Shown here piece by piece: positions 1 through 14,200 of a DNA stretch of 64,000 nt (position 1 is the stretch's first letter; each line of letters starts with the position of its first letter). Made by a program: the position numbers and the translations under genes. Origin of the DNA: Ectobius pallidus (Eukaryota > Arthropoda > Insecta > Blattodea > Ectobiidae); the NCBI GenBank assembly GCA_964059195.1, contig CAXKWD010000005.1, forward strand, positions 92,455,882-92,519,881, written 5' to 3'. The notes beneath the pieces were generated by a model, which was given only the letters and a program-made list of their open reading frames with translations, made no database searches and was not told where the DNA came from.

Positions 1-717
1 CATTACAAAATAGAAAAAATTCAAGATATTTTCTGTCAATAACTTATAGCGTATCTGTATTTTGTCAGAAAGAGAGTGACTTATCTTGAGTTCATAAGCT
101 TTAGGTCTCTCTCCCTTGAATTCTTGCAAGGTATCACCATAAGAGCAATACTTTCTAAATGTGGAATTCTCTGTAGAAGTGCATGATCACTGCTGGTTCC
201 ATAGTTCCTTTGTTCTCTCTATGCCTTACATATTAGGTGTCAGCCCACTCCCTTTGGAAAGCCAGGTTGGCATGGAATGCTCAATAATTTTGTTGCCCAG
301 TGGATCTTCTCTTTAATATGAGGGACAAGGGATAAATGGCTTTAATTCCCTTCCAAAAGAAAGCATGCTGTTGGTTTTACTGCCTGGAGAACTCATGCTT
401 TTATCCATATTCTAACAGCCATTCCTTAGGTTTGACAGCAGGAATGTTTACCATGTTTGTAGAATGTTTGAATAAAAATTTAGAACTCTTAATTAAGAAA
501 CTTCATTTTCTCCAGTTAAGGGTTATAAGTTTTTTGTTAAGGGTTAAGGCGGAACTTTATTAAAATATTTAATTTAGAAGTCTTGTTTTCTGGGAAAAAC
601 TGTTATTAAAAAGGCAGATATGTATATGTTTTCCTAAAAATTTATACTATATTACATGTTATACCGTAATAATCTATAGCAGGCTGGTTTATACAATATT
701 GTTGCTTTTGTTTGCAG
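1..717. other. intron of TBC1D10-like gene, no exon seen
   Basis: AT-rich sequence upstream of the first visible exon. It must be intronic, because exon a begins in mid-codon. The upstream exon(s) are not visible here. I see no repeat that I recognise. Confidence 0.6.
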
Positions 718-817
718 GAAACAAGTAGTACCTCCCAGTGTTGTGCTGAGGCGAGAACAGAAATGGCTGCGCATGCTTTCCAACTGGGAAAGGTTTATGA
801 GCAAGAACTACAAAAAG
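718..817 (+). CDS. TBC1D10: TBC1D10-like exon a (first visible exon)
   Basis: The acceptor is tttgcag before 718 and the donor is AAG|gtgag after 817. One base completes a codon begun in an upstream exon, then 33 codons follow, including [18 protein letters not shown]. This corresponds to the segment just N-terminal to the TBC domain in TBC1D10 proteins. The GTG at 743 is an internal valine, not a start. Confidence 0.88.
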
Positions 818-3800
818 GTGAGAGATGATCAAATGAAGCATCTAACTATTGCCTCAAAAATTAATTTTTCCATTAAAAGTCTCATGGAGTTCATTGAACT
901 GGGCAACTTGACACATTCCTTGTCATATAGAATTTTTGTTGTTGTGAATTTTGCTTTAAGTTGCTCCTTCAGTTACTTTGCGGATTTCCTTAATTAATAA
1001 TCAAAATCATTAAATTTGCTCTTCCAATCAATTAATTACTTTGTCTTAGTACAGTCTCCTTGATAATGAAAAAAGGATCTGATCTGGCCATGATGTAACA
1101 TTAAGTTCTTGGCATAGTTTTTTATTATTATTTCTCATTGGTAAATTATATCTGATTTCAAAATTTTCTTTTCATGAACTTTGTCTTCGGTGGCCTTAAT
1201 CACGGTGCAAAATTTGCTAGAAACTGATTGAATGGTTCCAGATTGGTGGTATGTTGAGTGATAATATGTAGGCTATAAAGTAATAGTACAGTACCAGTAG
1301 TGCTGCCTATTCTATATGACTTATCTCATCAGGAATTGAACAGACAACCTTCCACTTTGTAGTGCAATCTCTCAATCATCAGCACTGCAACTGTATTCTC
1401 CTATAATATTAACAATGATAACAACAACAACAACACAAACAGCAGTGACATTTTATTTACTTATTCTGCTCTTCTTAAGATGAAGGAAGCTCCAAATATT
1501 TTTTCAGAACAAGAATTCTAGGCCCTCCTCAGATTTAAAGTTAACCCTTTGCTGAATGCCGGCACAGGTTTCTTCTCCACCCTTCCTCACCCCACCATCA
1601 TCACTCAAACCCCACATTACACTCCACAAACACCGTTACACACACATATTTCTTCACACCTTACACTTCTTCCAGTAACACATCATCAAGTATTTTGGCC
1701 CACCCAAGTGGTGCATAACTTGAAAATGGGCCACACTATCACCATTTACCCACCTCAGGACGGACCCAAATCCATCAGAGCAATAGGGTTGGCAGTAGAT
1801 GCACACACATATTAGCAAGTGGTGATCTTATGGGGGTGGTGTCTGATGTTATGAAGATCTTTGTCAAACTGATAGGAACCTAGGACATGCAGTAAAGTTT
1901 CAGTCTCACTACATATTCTGCAGTGATTGCTGGCTCCTGCCTGATAAGTCTCAGACTGTTCATATTAGCTGAAATTTTCAAGGCTTTCCATTTTCTAGAT
2001 AACTCCTAAGATGTCTTATCCTTAAGTTGGTTGCAGGATACTCTTGTAATAAACATACCCCTATTTCTTTCTAATGTAGATGATCTAATTCTCGAATACC
2101 ATACCCTGAACTTTCTTCTTACAGCAAACTCCCATTATCCGTGTTAATTGGAACAGTTATATGCACAAATAATTGGACAACATGGATAATCTGAATGTTA
2201 GGATTGACCGGTTCCGAGATTTTGAATTTGCTGCATTCAATTTAAACACCCACACTTTGTTGCCGTATTGTGCATTGAGAAGTTATTTGGCTTCTGTGGA
2301 AGCCGTGTAACCTTCTCAATGCACAATATGACACTATTAAGTGCCAGTCCAGTTAAAAATCTGACTAATAAAGTGCGGGAAATCCAAATTCTTGCTGGTT
2401 TCATCTATATTCCACTCACAAAGGATTAAGGAAAGAGGAAGGATCTTTCACAGATAATCGGGAGCTTGCTGTATTTTCTTTTGGTTGAAGAATTTGGGGT
2501 TATTTTTCAGTTCATCTAAATCACTGAAGATGTTCAATTTGCTAGGATAATTATTTACATAATTTTTAAGATTGCTAGATTGGATAAGATCATTGTTAAA
2601 CTTCAATAAGCTATTGATTCCATTAAAATTTTGTATAACGGCTTCCCAACTAGCTTTGAGGCCTTAGTCATCCAGTGTAGAGCGTGAAATTTAAGTGTCT
2701 GTGAAGAGAAAGAATTTCTTTAATCCTTTCAGAGCTAAATTTTTACATGGGTAATGCGGCATGCATCAAGTAAAATCATCAGAGTGGAAAAGTTCAAAAT
2801 CAATGAGGAAAATTTCATTGAAATAGCTGTATTCCATAAATGGCAATCCCAAAACATGGATAAAAGTCCTCCTTCTCCTCCTCCTCCTCCTCCTCCTCCA
2901 TCTTCTTCTTCTTCTATCCTATTTTGCCACTTATTGCATCATTAGGGGATAAAAATCCTCACATTTTATATAAAGCATTATACCATTACACTTATACAAT
3001 TTTTGAGGCGACACATTTATATGTCAGGTTAAGGTTAAAGGGCATTTAATCATCTTTCAGCATCCTTCACAATTAATGTGGGGATTTTCTCATGAGACAT
3101 AGGAGGAAGAAAAAAAATTATAAATTAATTCAGGGCAGATTGATGAATCCAGAATAATTTTAACTTCTGGTCAGCATGCAGCCATGGATTATATGTTAAA
3201 ATGTCAAGCTTGGTTTTTAAGTTACCTAAAATTCATAATAATAATAATGATATTAATGATAATGGTGATGATAACGACGATGACGATACTGATGTTCATA
3301 ATAAATGCAAGATCTTCTCTAAATTTTCCATTATTTAAATTTTTATTGTAGGTGCGAGAACGTTGCAGGAAGGGAATCCCACCATCCGTGCGACCCAGAG
3401 CATGGCTCTACTTGTGTGGAGGAAAACTGCTACTGGAGCAGAGAAGGAATCTTTATGCACAACTGGCAGCTCAAGATGGTGATCCAAGATGGGTGGATGA
3501 CATCCGTAAAGACCTTCATAGACAATTTCCCTATCATGAAATGTTTGTTGACCAGGAGGGCCATGGGTACGGTTCTCATTTATGAATTCTTTTTTTCATT
3601 TGTTTTATAAAAATTATTTATATAGGATTTAATATCAACATAAAAGTGTGGACACTACATTGAACACATTGAATTCATTTGTAGGATGCTGATAATATTT
3701 ATGCCTAGTTGATATTTTTTGTGTAGATTAGGTAAAAGTGACCTAAGGGAACCCAACGATAGTCCTGATATTATAATAGTAATATAATATTACATGTGTT

Positions 3801-6800
3801 CTAAAACAAGTGTGCAAAAATAATTCAGAAGATTGGGAGTTTTCATAATATTTTTGTAATCTAGTAAGTAATTGCTTACTGAAATAAAGGAATTTGAACT
3901 TTTAGGATATTTCTAATTTTTTGTGAAGTTTTGTCAGTTTCATCACGAAAAGGAGAATGTGGTACCACACATCTGTACTTCGAAAAGTACAGGGACAACT
4001 ATATTTTTAAATAATATTAATAATAGCACTATAATATTCCTCTCTTTTACTCTCATTTAATGTGAGTTTTTTTTTAACTATCAACTATATGGAATGTTAT
4101 GTAGAAACTTGAAATTTATGATATCAGTAGGTCTTCATTACAGATAGGATAGATATATGCAAAAGATTAGCTGCTCAAATTAACCATATGTGTGTGAAAA
4201 CCTCTTTATATTGTTGCATAATGAAACACTGGTGGACATTTGTCAGCTCACTTGAGAAGCTCTCAAGTTAGCAACATTGACGAACAATGGGAGGAGGGTT
4301 AGAGGGACCTATAAGGAGGAACTACATTGTTACCTCAATGTGATCTTTAACTAGTTAGTTTTTAGATAACACTACTTACCACTTCCACATTAAACCGTTT
4401 AAGCTTTTTAGACATTAAGGGACTGGTTATGATTGTTAGTTTGTATGGGTTTTAACAGAAGTTCAATTTCTTGTCCAGACCAAACTCTTTGAATGTTAAG
4501 AACCCAGACTAACATACTACATATTGTGCTCATCTTTATACGTCAAAGTAAATAAATTTAATATGGTTATTAGAACAGCATATGATATTCACATGGCAAT
4601 CTTTAAACACTTAAATAGGTACTAGCATATTTACTCAAATCTTTTTGTCCATTTGTAGCATTCAAAATTGTGGTGTGCTTAGATTTTAGTGCAAATCCGT
4701 TCTGTAGTTTGCCAGTAACTTTGATCACTTATGTAACAATGCATTGCTGCAATTCTAGACTTTATATTTATCATTGGGCTGTTACCAGTATGCATAAATG
4801 TGGGTTGAAGTTAACGTATTATTTTGACACTCAAACTTAACCCCAAGCATTTTCAAAGGCAGTGGGGTTGAATGCAGAGGTATCTATTGCCTTGCACCCC
4901 CTCTTCCATTCTTCATAAATTGTTATAGCTACTTAAACTCATTGGCGTTCACAAATTCATCGTATTATACCATTTATGCACATTGCATTTGCCAACAAAC
5001 TATTTTATTTTGTGTTTTGAAGTTTCAAGATTAGGGTGCATGTTAGATTCGAGTAAATATAGTAATTATTTCATAACTTCTATAGGAATACAAGTACTAT
5101 TTGAAGTAGAGGGTATTATTCGTTACTAGCTAGTTACCATCCTTCGTACGAGTGAGAAAGTATTTTGCATGGTTCTTAGTGTTAGCCAAGAAACACTGTG
5201 AGGAAGTTGCTGTATTTCATGCCTCTTTTTATAATGTTTTGTAAATTTTTTGTGATTTTTTTGGAACACTTTTATGAACAACATACCATAATTTAAAGAA
5301 TCTACTTGTGTGCAATATTTACGTTTTGGAGCATGTATGTACCGATTATTGTTCCAGTGCCTCACTGAATCGCTGAGCAACATTTCTTGCACCATCAAAG
5401 CTAATATCTGTTTCTAGGCTTGATCCACACATACTTTCTTGTACAGACTATATTGCTCTAACTTCTGTCAATTGATTACTACACCTGTTTCAGGGCATTT
5501 TGTTTTATTTGTGGAAAAACAAAGAACAGTCGATTTGAAAGTGCTTTGGCCATAGCCTAGTAATGCTAAATTTGGGCTAGGAAGATACCAATTTTTACTG
5601 CAAACCATTAAAGGGCCATCATCTTGAAACAATAAAACATTTTCTTTCCAGCTATAAAAACTATGCTCATGCAAAATTTCATCTCTCTCAGTTTGTAGTT
5701 ATTAACTTATTACCTTAAAGAGCAACAGACAGACACTCAAATATATTTCCTCCAAAAGTGATAGGGACAAGGAAACTACTTATATGCCTGTACAGAAACC
5801 TTACCTTTCAACAGCTTTGTGACAGGCTGATGCAAGATAGGCAATACAGGTAACTCCCTTCCCCCTCTGCCAACTGTGTGAGGCAACTCAATTCTTCAGA
5901 TTTACAAGATTCACAATTTTTAATGCACTTGCATTTAGTTTAAGCAACTAACTTTTTTGCATATGTCTATTTGCAATCAAGACCTATCGATATACTACAT
6001 TTGAGGGTAGATTTTGGCATGGCTCCCAGTAAAGTTCTCTTGTAAGGTTCTATTCATATTATCACATGATCCTATTAGTACAAGAAAGTTTGAGGTTATT
6101 AAAACAATTCATTTTAAAAAATGTTTTACAATAACGAGTCATTACTTGCAAAGAGCTTGTCATCTACAAATGATTTAAAGTATTTGTGCTAACTGTTATA
6201 TGAATGGTAGGTTCTTTAAACATATATTTTATTTTTAAAAGTAATGTGATTGACTAACACACTTAATTACGCCACTTACCAAATTTTTGGTAGAACATGT
6301 TTCGCATGCCTTTGCATGCATCCTCAATTACTTGTCAAGTAGTTGACAGGTAGTTGAGGATGCATGCGAAACATTTTGTCAAAAATTTGGTAAGTGGATT
6401 AATTAAGTGTGTTAGTTAATTACTTCATCAATACTGATTATGCTTTGTTATTGCAGGCAACGTGACTTGTTCCAAGTTCTGAAAGCATACTCAATTCTGA
6501 ACACTACAGTAGGATACTGCCAAGCACAGGCTCCACTGGCGGCATTCTTACTTATGCACATGCCTGCTGAGCAGGCATTTTGGTGCCTCGTCTCCATCTG
6601 TGACAAATACCTCCTAGGCTACTACAGTCAGGGAATGGTAAGGCTTATATGGTAAAATTTCATTCCTGAAGCGGGCTTTAAATTTATAAATCACTAGTAC
6701 AGAATAATGGAGTACGCTACTTGAATTGACTGCAATAAAAAATTGATAATTTATAATTGATAACTTGTATGTACTTGTAGTATAAGAATTGAGTTTGGAG

Positions 6801-9800
6801 TAAAATTGTTTCCACCTTGCATAGAGTTCCATTGTTTTAAAAATTACAATCTAAATTTAGTTAGTTTCAATGAAAAGCATGGAAAAGTTTATTGGTTATA
6901 TTTTACTGTAGAATGTCAACAGTATGTAAAAAATAGAACATATCAAAATATAAATGAAAGAAACAGTGGTTATGAGAGCATAGTAGAAATTTGAGAATTC
7001 CTGCTGATTTAGTATGCCATATAATATTTGAAATGTATGAATGTACATTCTTAGAAAAATTCTCCCTCATTCAATAAGTTTACCAATTTATTAATGAATT
7101 TCATTCCACTAGTGCTGAATTCTACGTCTTCAGCCTCAATATCCTGGTAGATTCTAATTAAAAATCACATTCTAGTGCTTAAAGCTGAATATATAATTCT
7201 AATTTTCGTTTACCAATTTGTTTGTATTCCAAAAATGGACCTTTTTTTGTACAGGCTCTTTGACTTAGACATTTCTGTTTTTCTTACATTCTCCTCTTTG
7301 TCAAATTTTTAATGACAGGCACAAAATTCCAGCCTTGACAAGTCATTTTCTTCTGCATAAAGTACTGGCCTTCGTGCATATGAATAATCTAAAGTCACGA
7401 CCTTTCTGTATTCAAGTACTATTATACAAGTCACCCATCAACCTAAAGCCTGCTACATATTAATAGATAATAATAAATTAATGCATTTAGGGTAATGTAT
7501 TTTTGCATGGTTCTTATAAAACTATAACAGTGCTATGATTCACTTTCTCTTTGTGGTATTGTATGGGCTAATCCTTATCTTATAACCGTATTTAGACTTG
7601 CACATACAGTATTTGCTAATGATAATAGTCAGACAGGGACAGGCCTGTTGCCATGTGGTGCTCTTTCTGGGGAACTTAAATATTGGTTTCCAAGCATTTT
7701 TTCCATCTTTTAGAAAACTAGGTAATGGGAAACAATGATACTATTTGCTTATAATTTGTTTCATAGAGAATTGGAAGAAAATATTCTTCATGATTTCCCA
7801 GTATTTGAAGTAAAATACAGGGGAAGTGACAGTTAATATCATATTTACTCACAGGATCTTCACTTTTGTGTAATTTCCATACACTAATTTTTAATTCTAT
7901 TTTTCTGTATTTTTTAATCCTCTCAAACTTTTTCCAAGGTAAAATTTTAGTGAAACACCAATAAATTTTTCACTGAAAACTGTTAGGTACTGTAAGAGGG
8001 GTATGCAGCGATTCTTCAAATTCATTGAACTTGTCAACAAAAAGAGTTATTGGCTTTCAAGATCGGCTGATTCTCATACCCACCACATTCCCACCCTTGC
8101 TGGATACCCAAGTGTCACTTGAATCTTATCATTTTCTTTCCCACTTCCAATTAAATGACAGCTCGTGTTCTGGAGGTTGCATGTTCAACTCCCATAACCA
8201 ACCAATCTGAGTTGGATTCTCCCCACTTTCCAAGATGAATGTCGGATTGGAACTTCCTGACCCTTAAGTTTAAAATAGATATGATACTGATGGGAAGTAG
8301 ATTTGAGTGACTTACTGCTATCGAGAGGCCTCCATATCCTAAACAAAGACTTGGGTTATTTTATGGTTAGTGGGGGGTTTAAAGGCTCATAAGCAGTGAG
8401 GTCATTTAAGTCATTTAAGGATTGTTGTATAGATATTGCAGTTGGTTTCCAGTTGAGTTTTATAGTTGTCTCGCTATCATTGTCCCCAGCGGTGCTGTCT
8501 TTGAAGTGTTGTTTGTTTAATACAAGAAGGACACACTCGTTAATAGCCGTGTTTTGAAGTGTTGCTATGTCTCAGTCGGAAACCAAAATTAAAGAAACAC
8601 AAAAATTTTGTATTATATTGTTATTAGATTGGCTTGGCAACATAGTCTGCCACCTGCTTGGATTTGAGAGTGCAAACTACTGTTTACCCTCATTAAACAA
8701 TAATATAATCTGGCAGACCACAACCTGTTCCAATGAAATGTTTTTCTGTTTGTCCAGTATGCCTATAATAACCCTAATATTACGATTACTTTTATATCTA
8801 TTCTGATTGCAAGATCCTGGCTTGATATTTGTGAATTGAAAGTATGATGTGATTCCCATAGAGATAATATAAGTCACATTGGGACAGAAGGGAAAGCTTG
8901 TAGCAAATTTCATTGTCACAATACTGGCAGGAACTTAAAATAATGTTACCAGATTTTTTAAATGAATCCAGGGGCACCTTGGAAATTTTATAGAAGTAAT
9001 TCTTTTAGCAGGAATGGTTGGCTTGATTACACTCCACTCCCTACAATAAGTAGGAGTTTAATTCTTGTATATAAAAATCAAATAATTAATAGGCTATCAT
9101 AACCGGAGAGTTGTAGTTTAAAATCTTCTAGGCTGTTGGGCTGTGGCACAGCCATAATTTTAACCTACAATAATAGGCGTTCTGCACACATTTTTGTGTA
9201 AATCAACACAAACATCTGACAGTATCTTCCAGTTCCTCTTTAAAAAATGGAATATCAAATAAAAGACACTGTTCATTAATTACCACAGACTATGAACTAC
9301 CAAGAGCACTTTTTGTTTGTTTGTTTACTTTCTCTGCCCATACCATAGGTACTGTAGGTAAAGGAAGTATTGTGTTCGACCCTGGAATTCAAGGTTGAAT
9401 TTTAACATAAATACACATTTTGATGTTCCCTTAATCCAAAAATACTATTTTCAAAAACGTGTGTGTGTGAACAGCCTAGCTAGCTCAAGAAAGAAAATTT
9501 ATATGAAACAACATTTTTTATTTGGGTTAAGTGTTTTCTGGGGATGAGACACAAAGATTGGTGGTGACTTTCTCTTACTTTCAGTGCCACTTTACATGAA
9601 GAAAATTTAGTTTTTTTTGCAATTTCCTCAAAAACTGTTGTAACGGTTTTTTTTAAATTTTGTATATGAGGTGCTTATACTAAGAGCTAAAACCTTTATT
9701 TGAAACATTTTTTTTTGCAAGAATTGTTTAAAGGGTTGTTATAAGCCACCCACTGTTTGTAGAAACTCAGTATTGCCTAGTTAACAATAAAGCTTTACAT

Positions 9801-11260
9801 ATCAGATTGAAACAACTGAATACACCCTCCTTGCGATACTGCCTCTTATTCTATATCAGAATGTGAAGTGAGAAAGGTGTATTGCCCATGCTTTGAGTAA
9901 AGAAAGTTACCTGAGTTAATCAGATTTTATTTGGGTTGTGTGCCCTTCGGAGATGAGATGTGATGTGGTAACAACATTCTTTTCCAATTTACATGAAGAG
10001 AATGTCTATATATTATACTAAGAGGCAAAACTTTTATTTGGGCAGAGAAAGTTATGTGTTTCACATCAGATTTTTTTAAATATTTTTTCTGGGCTATAAA
10101 ATCATAAACATGCACTTGAGTTCATGTTTGCATAGTAAAATTCCATTAATGAAAAATAATAATTAAAGAGGCTATAAGAATAATAAACAGGACCGACAAT
10201 CAGACATAATCACGGCCCCAGGAAACTGGGACATCTGTCAATTGACCTCATAAGCTCCCATGTATCATATGGCACATGCATATGGCAATAGTGCATAAGT
10301 TCCAAGATAATCCAAAACAAACGATATACAAAAAAGTTGTGGAGGTACTGTAAGTATATGATTTGCATACTTCTATAACTTTATTTTAATAATTTTTGAC
10401 ACACAGTAAATTAACTGCAGTATATTGATCTTAATAGCTAGTTATTGAAATGTAAAGTAGCATCTTACTGTCACTGTAAATTAGATTTAGCTACTTATAG
10501 TTACTTCAGATGCTTTTAAATTGCATTTATATTCCTTTGTCTTCCTTGTCTTTGTTAGTGTACACAGTTCGGAAAGTAAGTGCTAAAAGAGGATAAAAAG
10601 AACTAAGATGATATTTTCCAGCCTTTTTATTTTCATTGCATTCTCCACACCTTATACTATTTTTCAACGTAGTTTCTGCTGTTTATCGGTCAATTGTCAT
10701 AGGGGACATCAGTTTTTGTAACTCAGTCATAAAACAATGCCACCTGCAATAAAAGCCCTCCCTGTATAGTTACTTTGATGTTATCATCCTCCTTGAAAAG
10801 CTGACCAGCAAAGAATCTCTTCAGATAAAGAAAGAGAGAAAAATCACTTGCTATCAGGTCAGGACTTCAAGGGGGAAGGTTAAATTTTGAATGTTGTACT
10901 TATATAGCAAAATAACTATATCCCAGACAGCCTGTAGGAATTAAGAAAATCAGCTTGCATGCGCAGAACTGTACTTACTTTCTGAACATCCTTTGTTTGT
11001 TTTCACTTGAGTAGTTCTATTCCAATAATGTTGCTTCCTTCTTGTAGGAAACTTTGCAGGTGGATGGTGATATACTATTTGGCCTTCTCAAGAAGATAGC
11101 TCCTAATGTTTACAAGCATTTAGTAAGTATTATATCTGTGTATTTATGCTGCTTGTTATAAATGCATGAACCAACTCTTTTAGTTGTAGGCCAGATTTTC
11201 TTCCTAGACATACCAAGGGTCAGCATTATATTTTTTAAGTTTAAGTGCATTTTATGATGA

Positions 11261-11297
<37 letters not shown>

Positions 11298-14200
11298 GTT
11301 GTTGTTATTGTTATTCATATTGTTATTGAGTTCAAAGTACTAAAAAACTGTCATTATTGTGCCAAAGTACTGTCTTGCATAAGTTCAATGTACAGACATT
11401 TGAGTAATTTAGAACTAATTAGTAGTGAAATAATAATTATTGAATATGTGATTTCTTAATAAAATACGTAAATTTTAGCCCTTAACACAATTAACTATCA
11501 TTTTACTTGAAAAAGTAAGAAGTACTTATTTTGGGGTAATGAATCACAGCAGTGTTCATATTCTTGGCCAAGTTATAGTAATGCATAACTTCTAAGCTAG
11601 ATTCTGCTATGGAATCTATCTTCATTCAAGAAATCGTTCATGATATGATTCAGACTACCTACGGGTTCACCTGGCCCTGCTTTTAACCTAATGGGCAGCT
11701 TACCTACTATCGTAGCAATACCTTTGCTAGATTATGACATTGAATGATACACCCTGGTTTCTGTGACCATTTATTCTGACTCCTTTGTTCAGGTAGTGTA
11801 ATAGATTGATTATAAATTAGGACTGATTTGATAAGCACTTTTTTAACAGTTACCAATTTTCTGTTCACTAACACCAGTAATATCAACATTTCTGCTGTAT
11901 TTTCTTTTGTATAGTCTGTAGGAAATGAGTTGTTTGCCTAGACTGATTAGTTACTTAATACTTATATACCAGTATTATTGTTTCTCGACACTGGGAAAGC
12001 CTCAAGTTGCACATACTTAATACTTGTTCAGCATTCTAATACTTCATTATCCTGTTAATTTACATCATTAGTTGTTTTTACTTGTAGAATCTGTAATAAA
12101 TTTTCGGTTTATTACAAACAAAAACAATTTTTCTAATGAGTGAAGATATCCATAATTTAATTCCTTGATGAAATAAATTAAACTTCTTCAGGTAATTAAT
12201 ATTTTTTTTAGTTTGTAGGCCTGTTTCTCATGACTGTTCATAAATAAATACAATTACCTTATTCACAGAAGAAACAGAAAGTGGAACCAATTCTATACAT
12301 GACAGAATGGTTCCTCTGTGTCTTCACACGTACGTTGCCATGGGATACAATTCTCAGAGTCTGGGACATGTTCCTTTGTGAAGGTAATTTATATTTACTA
12401 CATTACTGAATTTTTAAAAAAATGCTTATTTGACATAACTTACATTAAGCGTGTTTTTATTGCATTATCTTCAGGTGTCAAGATAATTTTCAAAGTAGCA
12501 CTTGTAATTTTGAAGTTCAGTCTTGGAAGGCAAGGTGTACTAAAGAAGTGCCCTACTATGTATGAGACTTTGGAGGTGCTGCGAAATCCACCGCAAGAAA
12601 TAATGGAAGAGGAGTTCATTGTATATCAGGTAGCTATTTCATTCAGTTACATGTTCTGCTTCTCTACTTGCAGTAGTAGCTTATTTTACTAACGTTAAAC
12701 ACATTTTGGTTTTGATAGTATTCATCCAAATAAAATTGAATCTGATATATGTAGGAATTCTCAATAATAATTGTTTTAGTCAATTTGTCCAACCCTACCA
12801 TGAATTTAACAAACCCTTTGCTTGTGATTGAGCAGTAACTCTCATGGACAGATTTCTGGTAAATGAAACACTAGTTTATTGACCGGTTTGTCAGCAGAAA
12901 CCAAACAAGAAACATTGTTCACAGCTTATTTGGCAGACTTCTGCAAAGCTATATTTTACATTATAATGTGCTCAAGTAGAGGGGAATTATATGGAAATCA
13001 CTCTCTCCCCTCTCTAGGATATATTGTTTTAATAGTGAGTCCATTTTATGAGGAAACCTTGCATCACTGCTGCGCTAGCATCGCATTGCATCGCAGTTGT
13101 ACAAAGCATACAAGCGGTTAGTTGCTTCGGTGTGTTGTAGTGAGACGCTTGTCTAGTGTTGTTGTGTGTTACATAAGACAATCAAAAATGTATACGGTTG
13201 AACAGCGAATTTATTTGGTGGAATGTTACTTATTGAGAAATAACCATAGAAGGCGCGTTCGGAGATTTTCTTGTAAATATCCTGACAAATATCCAACAGT
13301 ATCTCAAATAAATGGTGAGTAATAAGCCTCTACATGTAGGCCTTTTGATAATAAATTGGTTGAGTTATTCTATTTTGTATTGTTTCTAAAGTCTTGATTT
13401 GCCGGTAGTAACGGAACACGGTCCCCGCCGGTGCAAGCACAACAGCGGGGAAAGTGTGAGCAGGGGCAACACTGTTAAAAAAGTTTCCGCATAAAATGGC
13501 CTCCCTGTATAAGAAGCTTATCAAAATGTTATTTGCTCTTTTGATATATCAGTTCAAACTTAATAGTTTGCCCCTTTACCTTGCAATATTACTTACTTAC
13601 TTACTCAATGGCAATAGACAATTCCTAAGCAGCTAAAGCAATATTTTATGGAACCCAGATCATTGCCAAACTTACATGAGCCTGCTATTCAACGCTATTC
13701 TGTGCTAAATCCATCCAACCATCCCTCGCAATATTACACGAATTAAACTGCTGATTATTGAAACAAAACAGAATTAAATTCACAATGGATACTTTTTATT
13801 ATTAATAATACAACGTTTCGGCACAAACCATTTGGCCTTCATCAGGTACAGCAAGAAGAAAGATTCAACTGATAAATAAACAAACTCAAAGAGTTTCCAT
13901 GGATATTACGTGTTTACAAAGTCGAAACGTCGGATACACCGCCTTCTGGAATATCCGGAGAAACGACGTGAAAACTTGAAGTTCTTCCGAACCTTCTAAT
14001 CCACTCATCTGGGATGTTATAAGGTGTGTCCAAATTACAGACGTCAGGAAGAGATGGAAAAGATACAGACCGTTTACCGTTTTTAAAATTCTTAATCATA
14101 TTCAACCAAACTTCTCCAAGGTCTCCATCGTATCTATTCAAATTATCTTGGTTATCAATGATATTCACCGCTTCCAAAATTTTCCTTTTAATAGGGTCGG

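Noticed and set aside
12318..12692. 124-codon frame running through two TBC exons and their intron
   Set aside because: The first part reads exon e in the wrong frame and continues through the 91-base intron. Only the spliced reading matches the TBC family.
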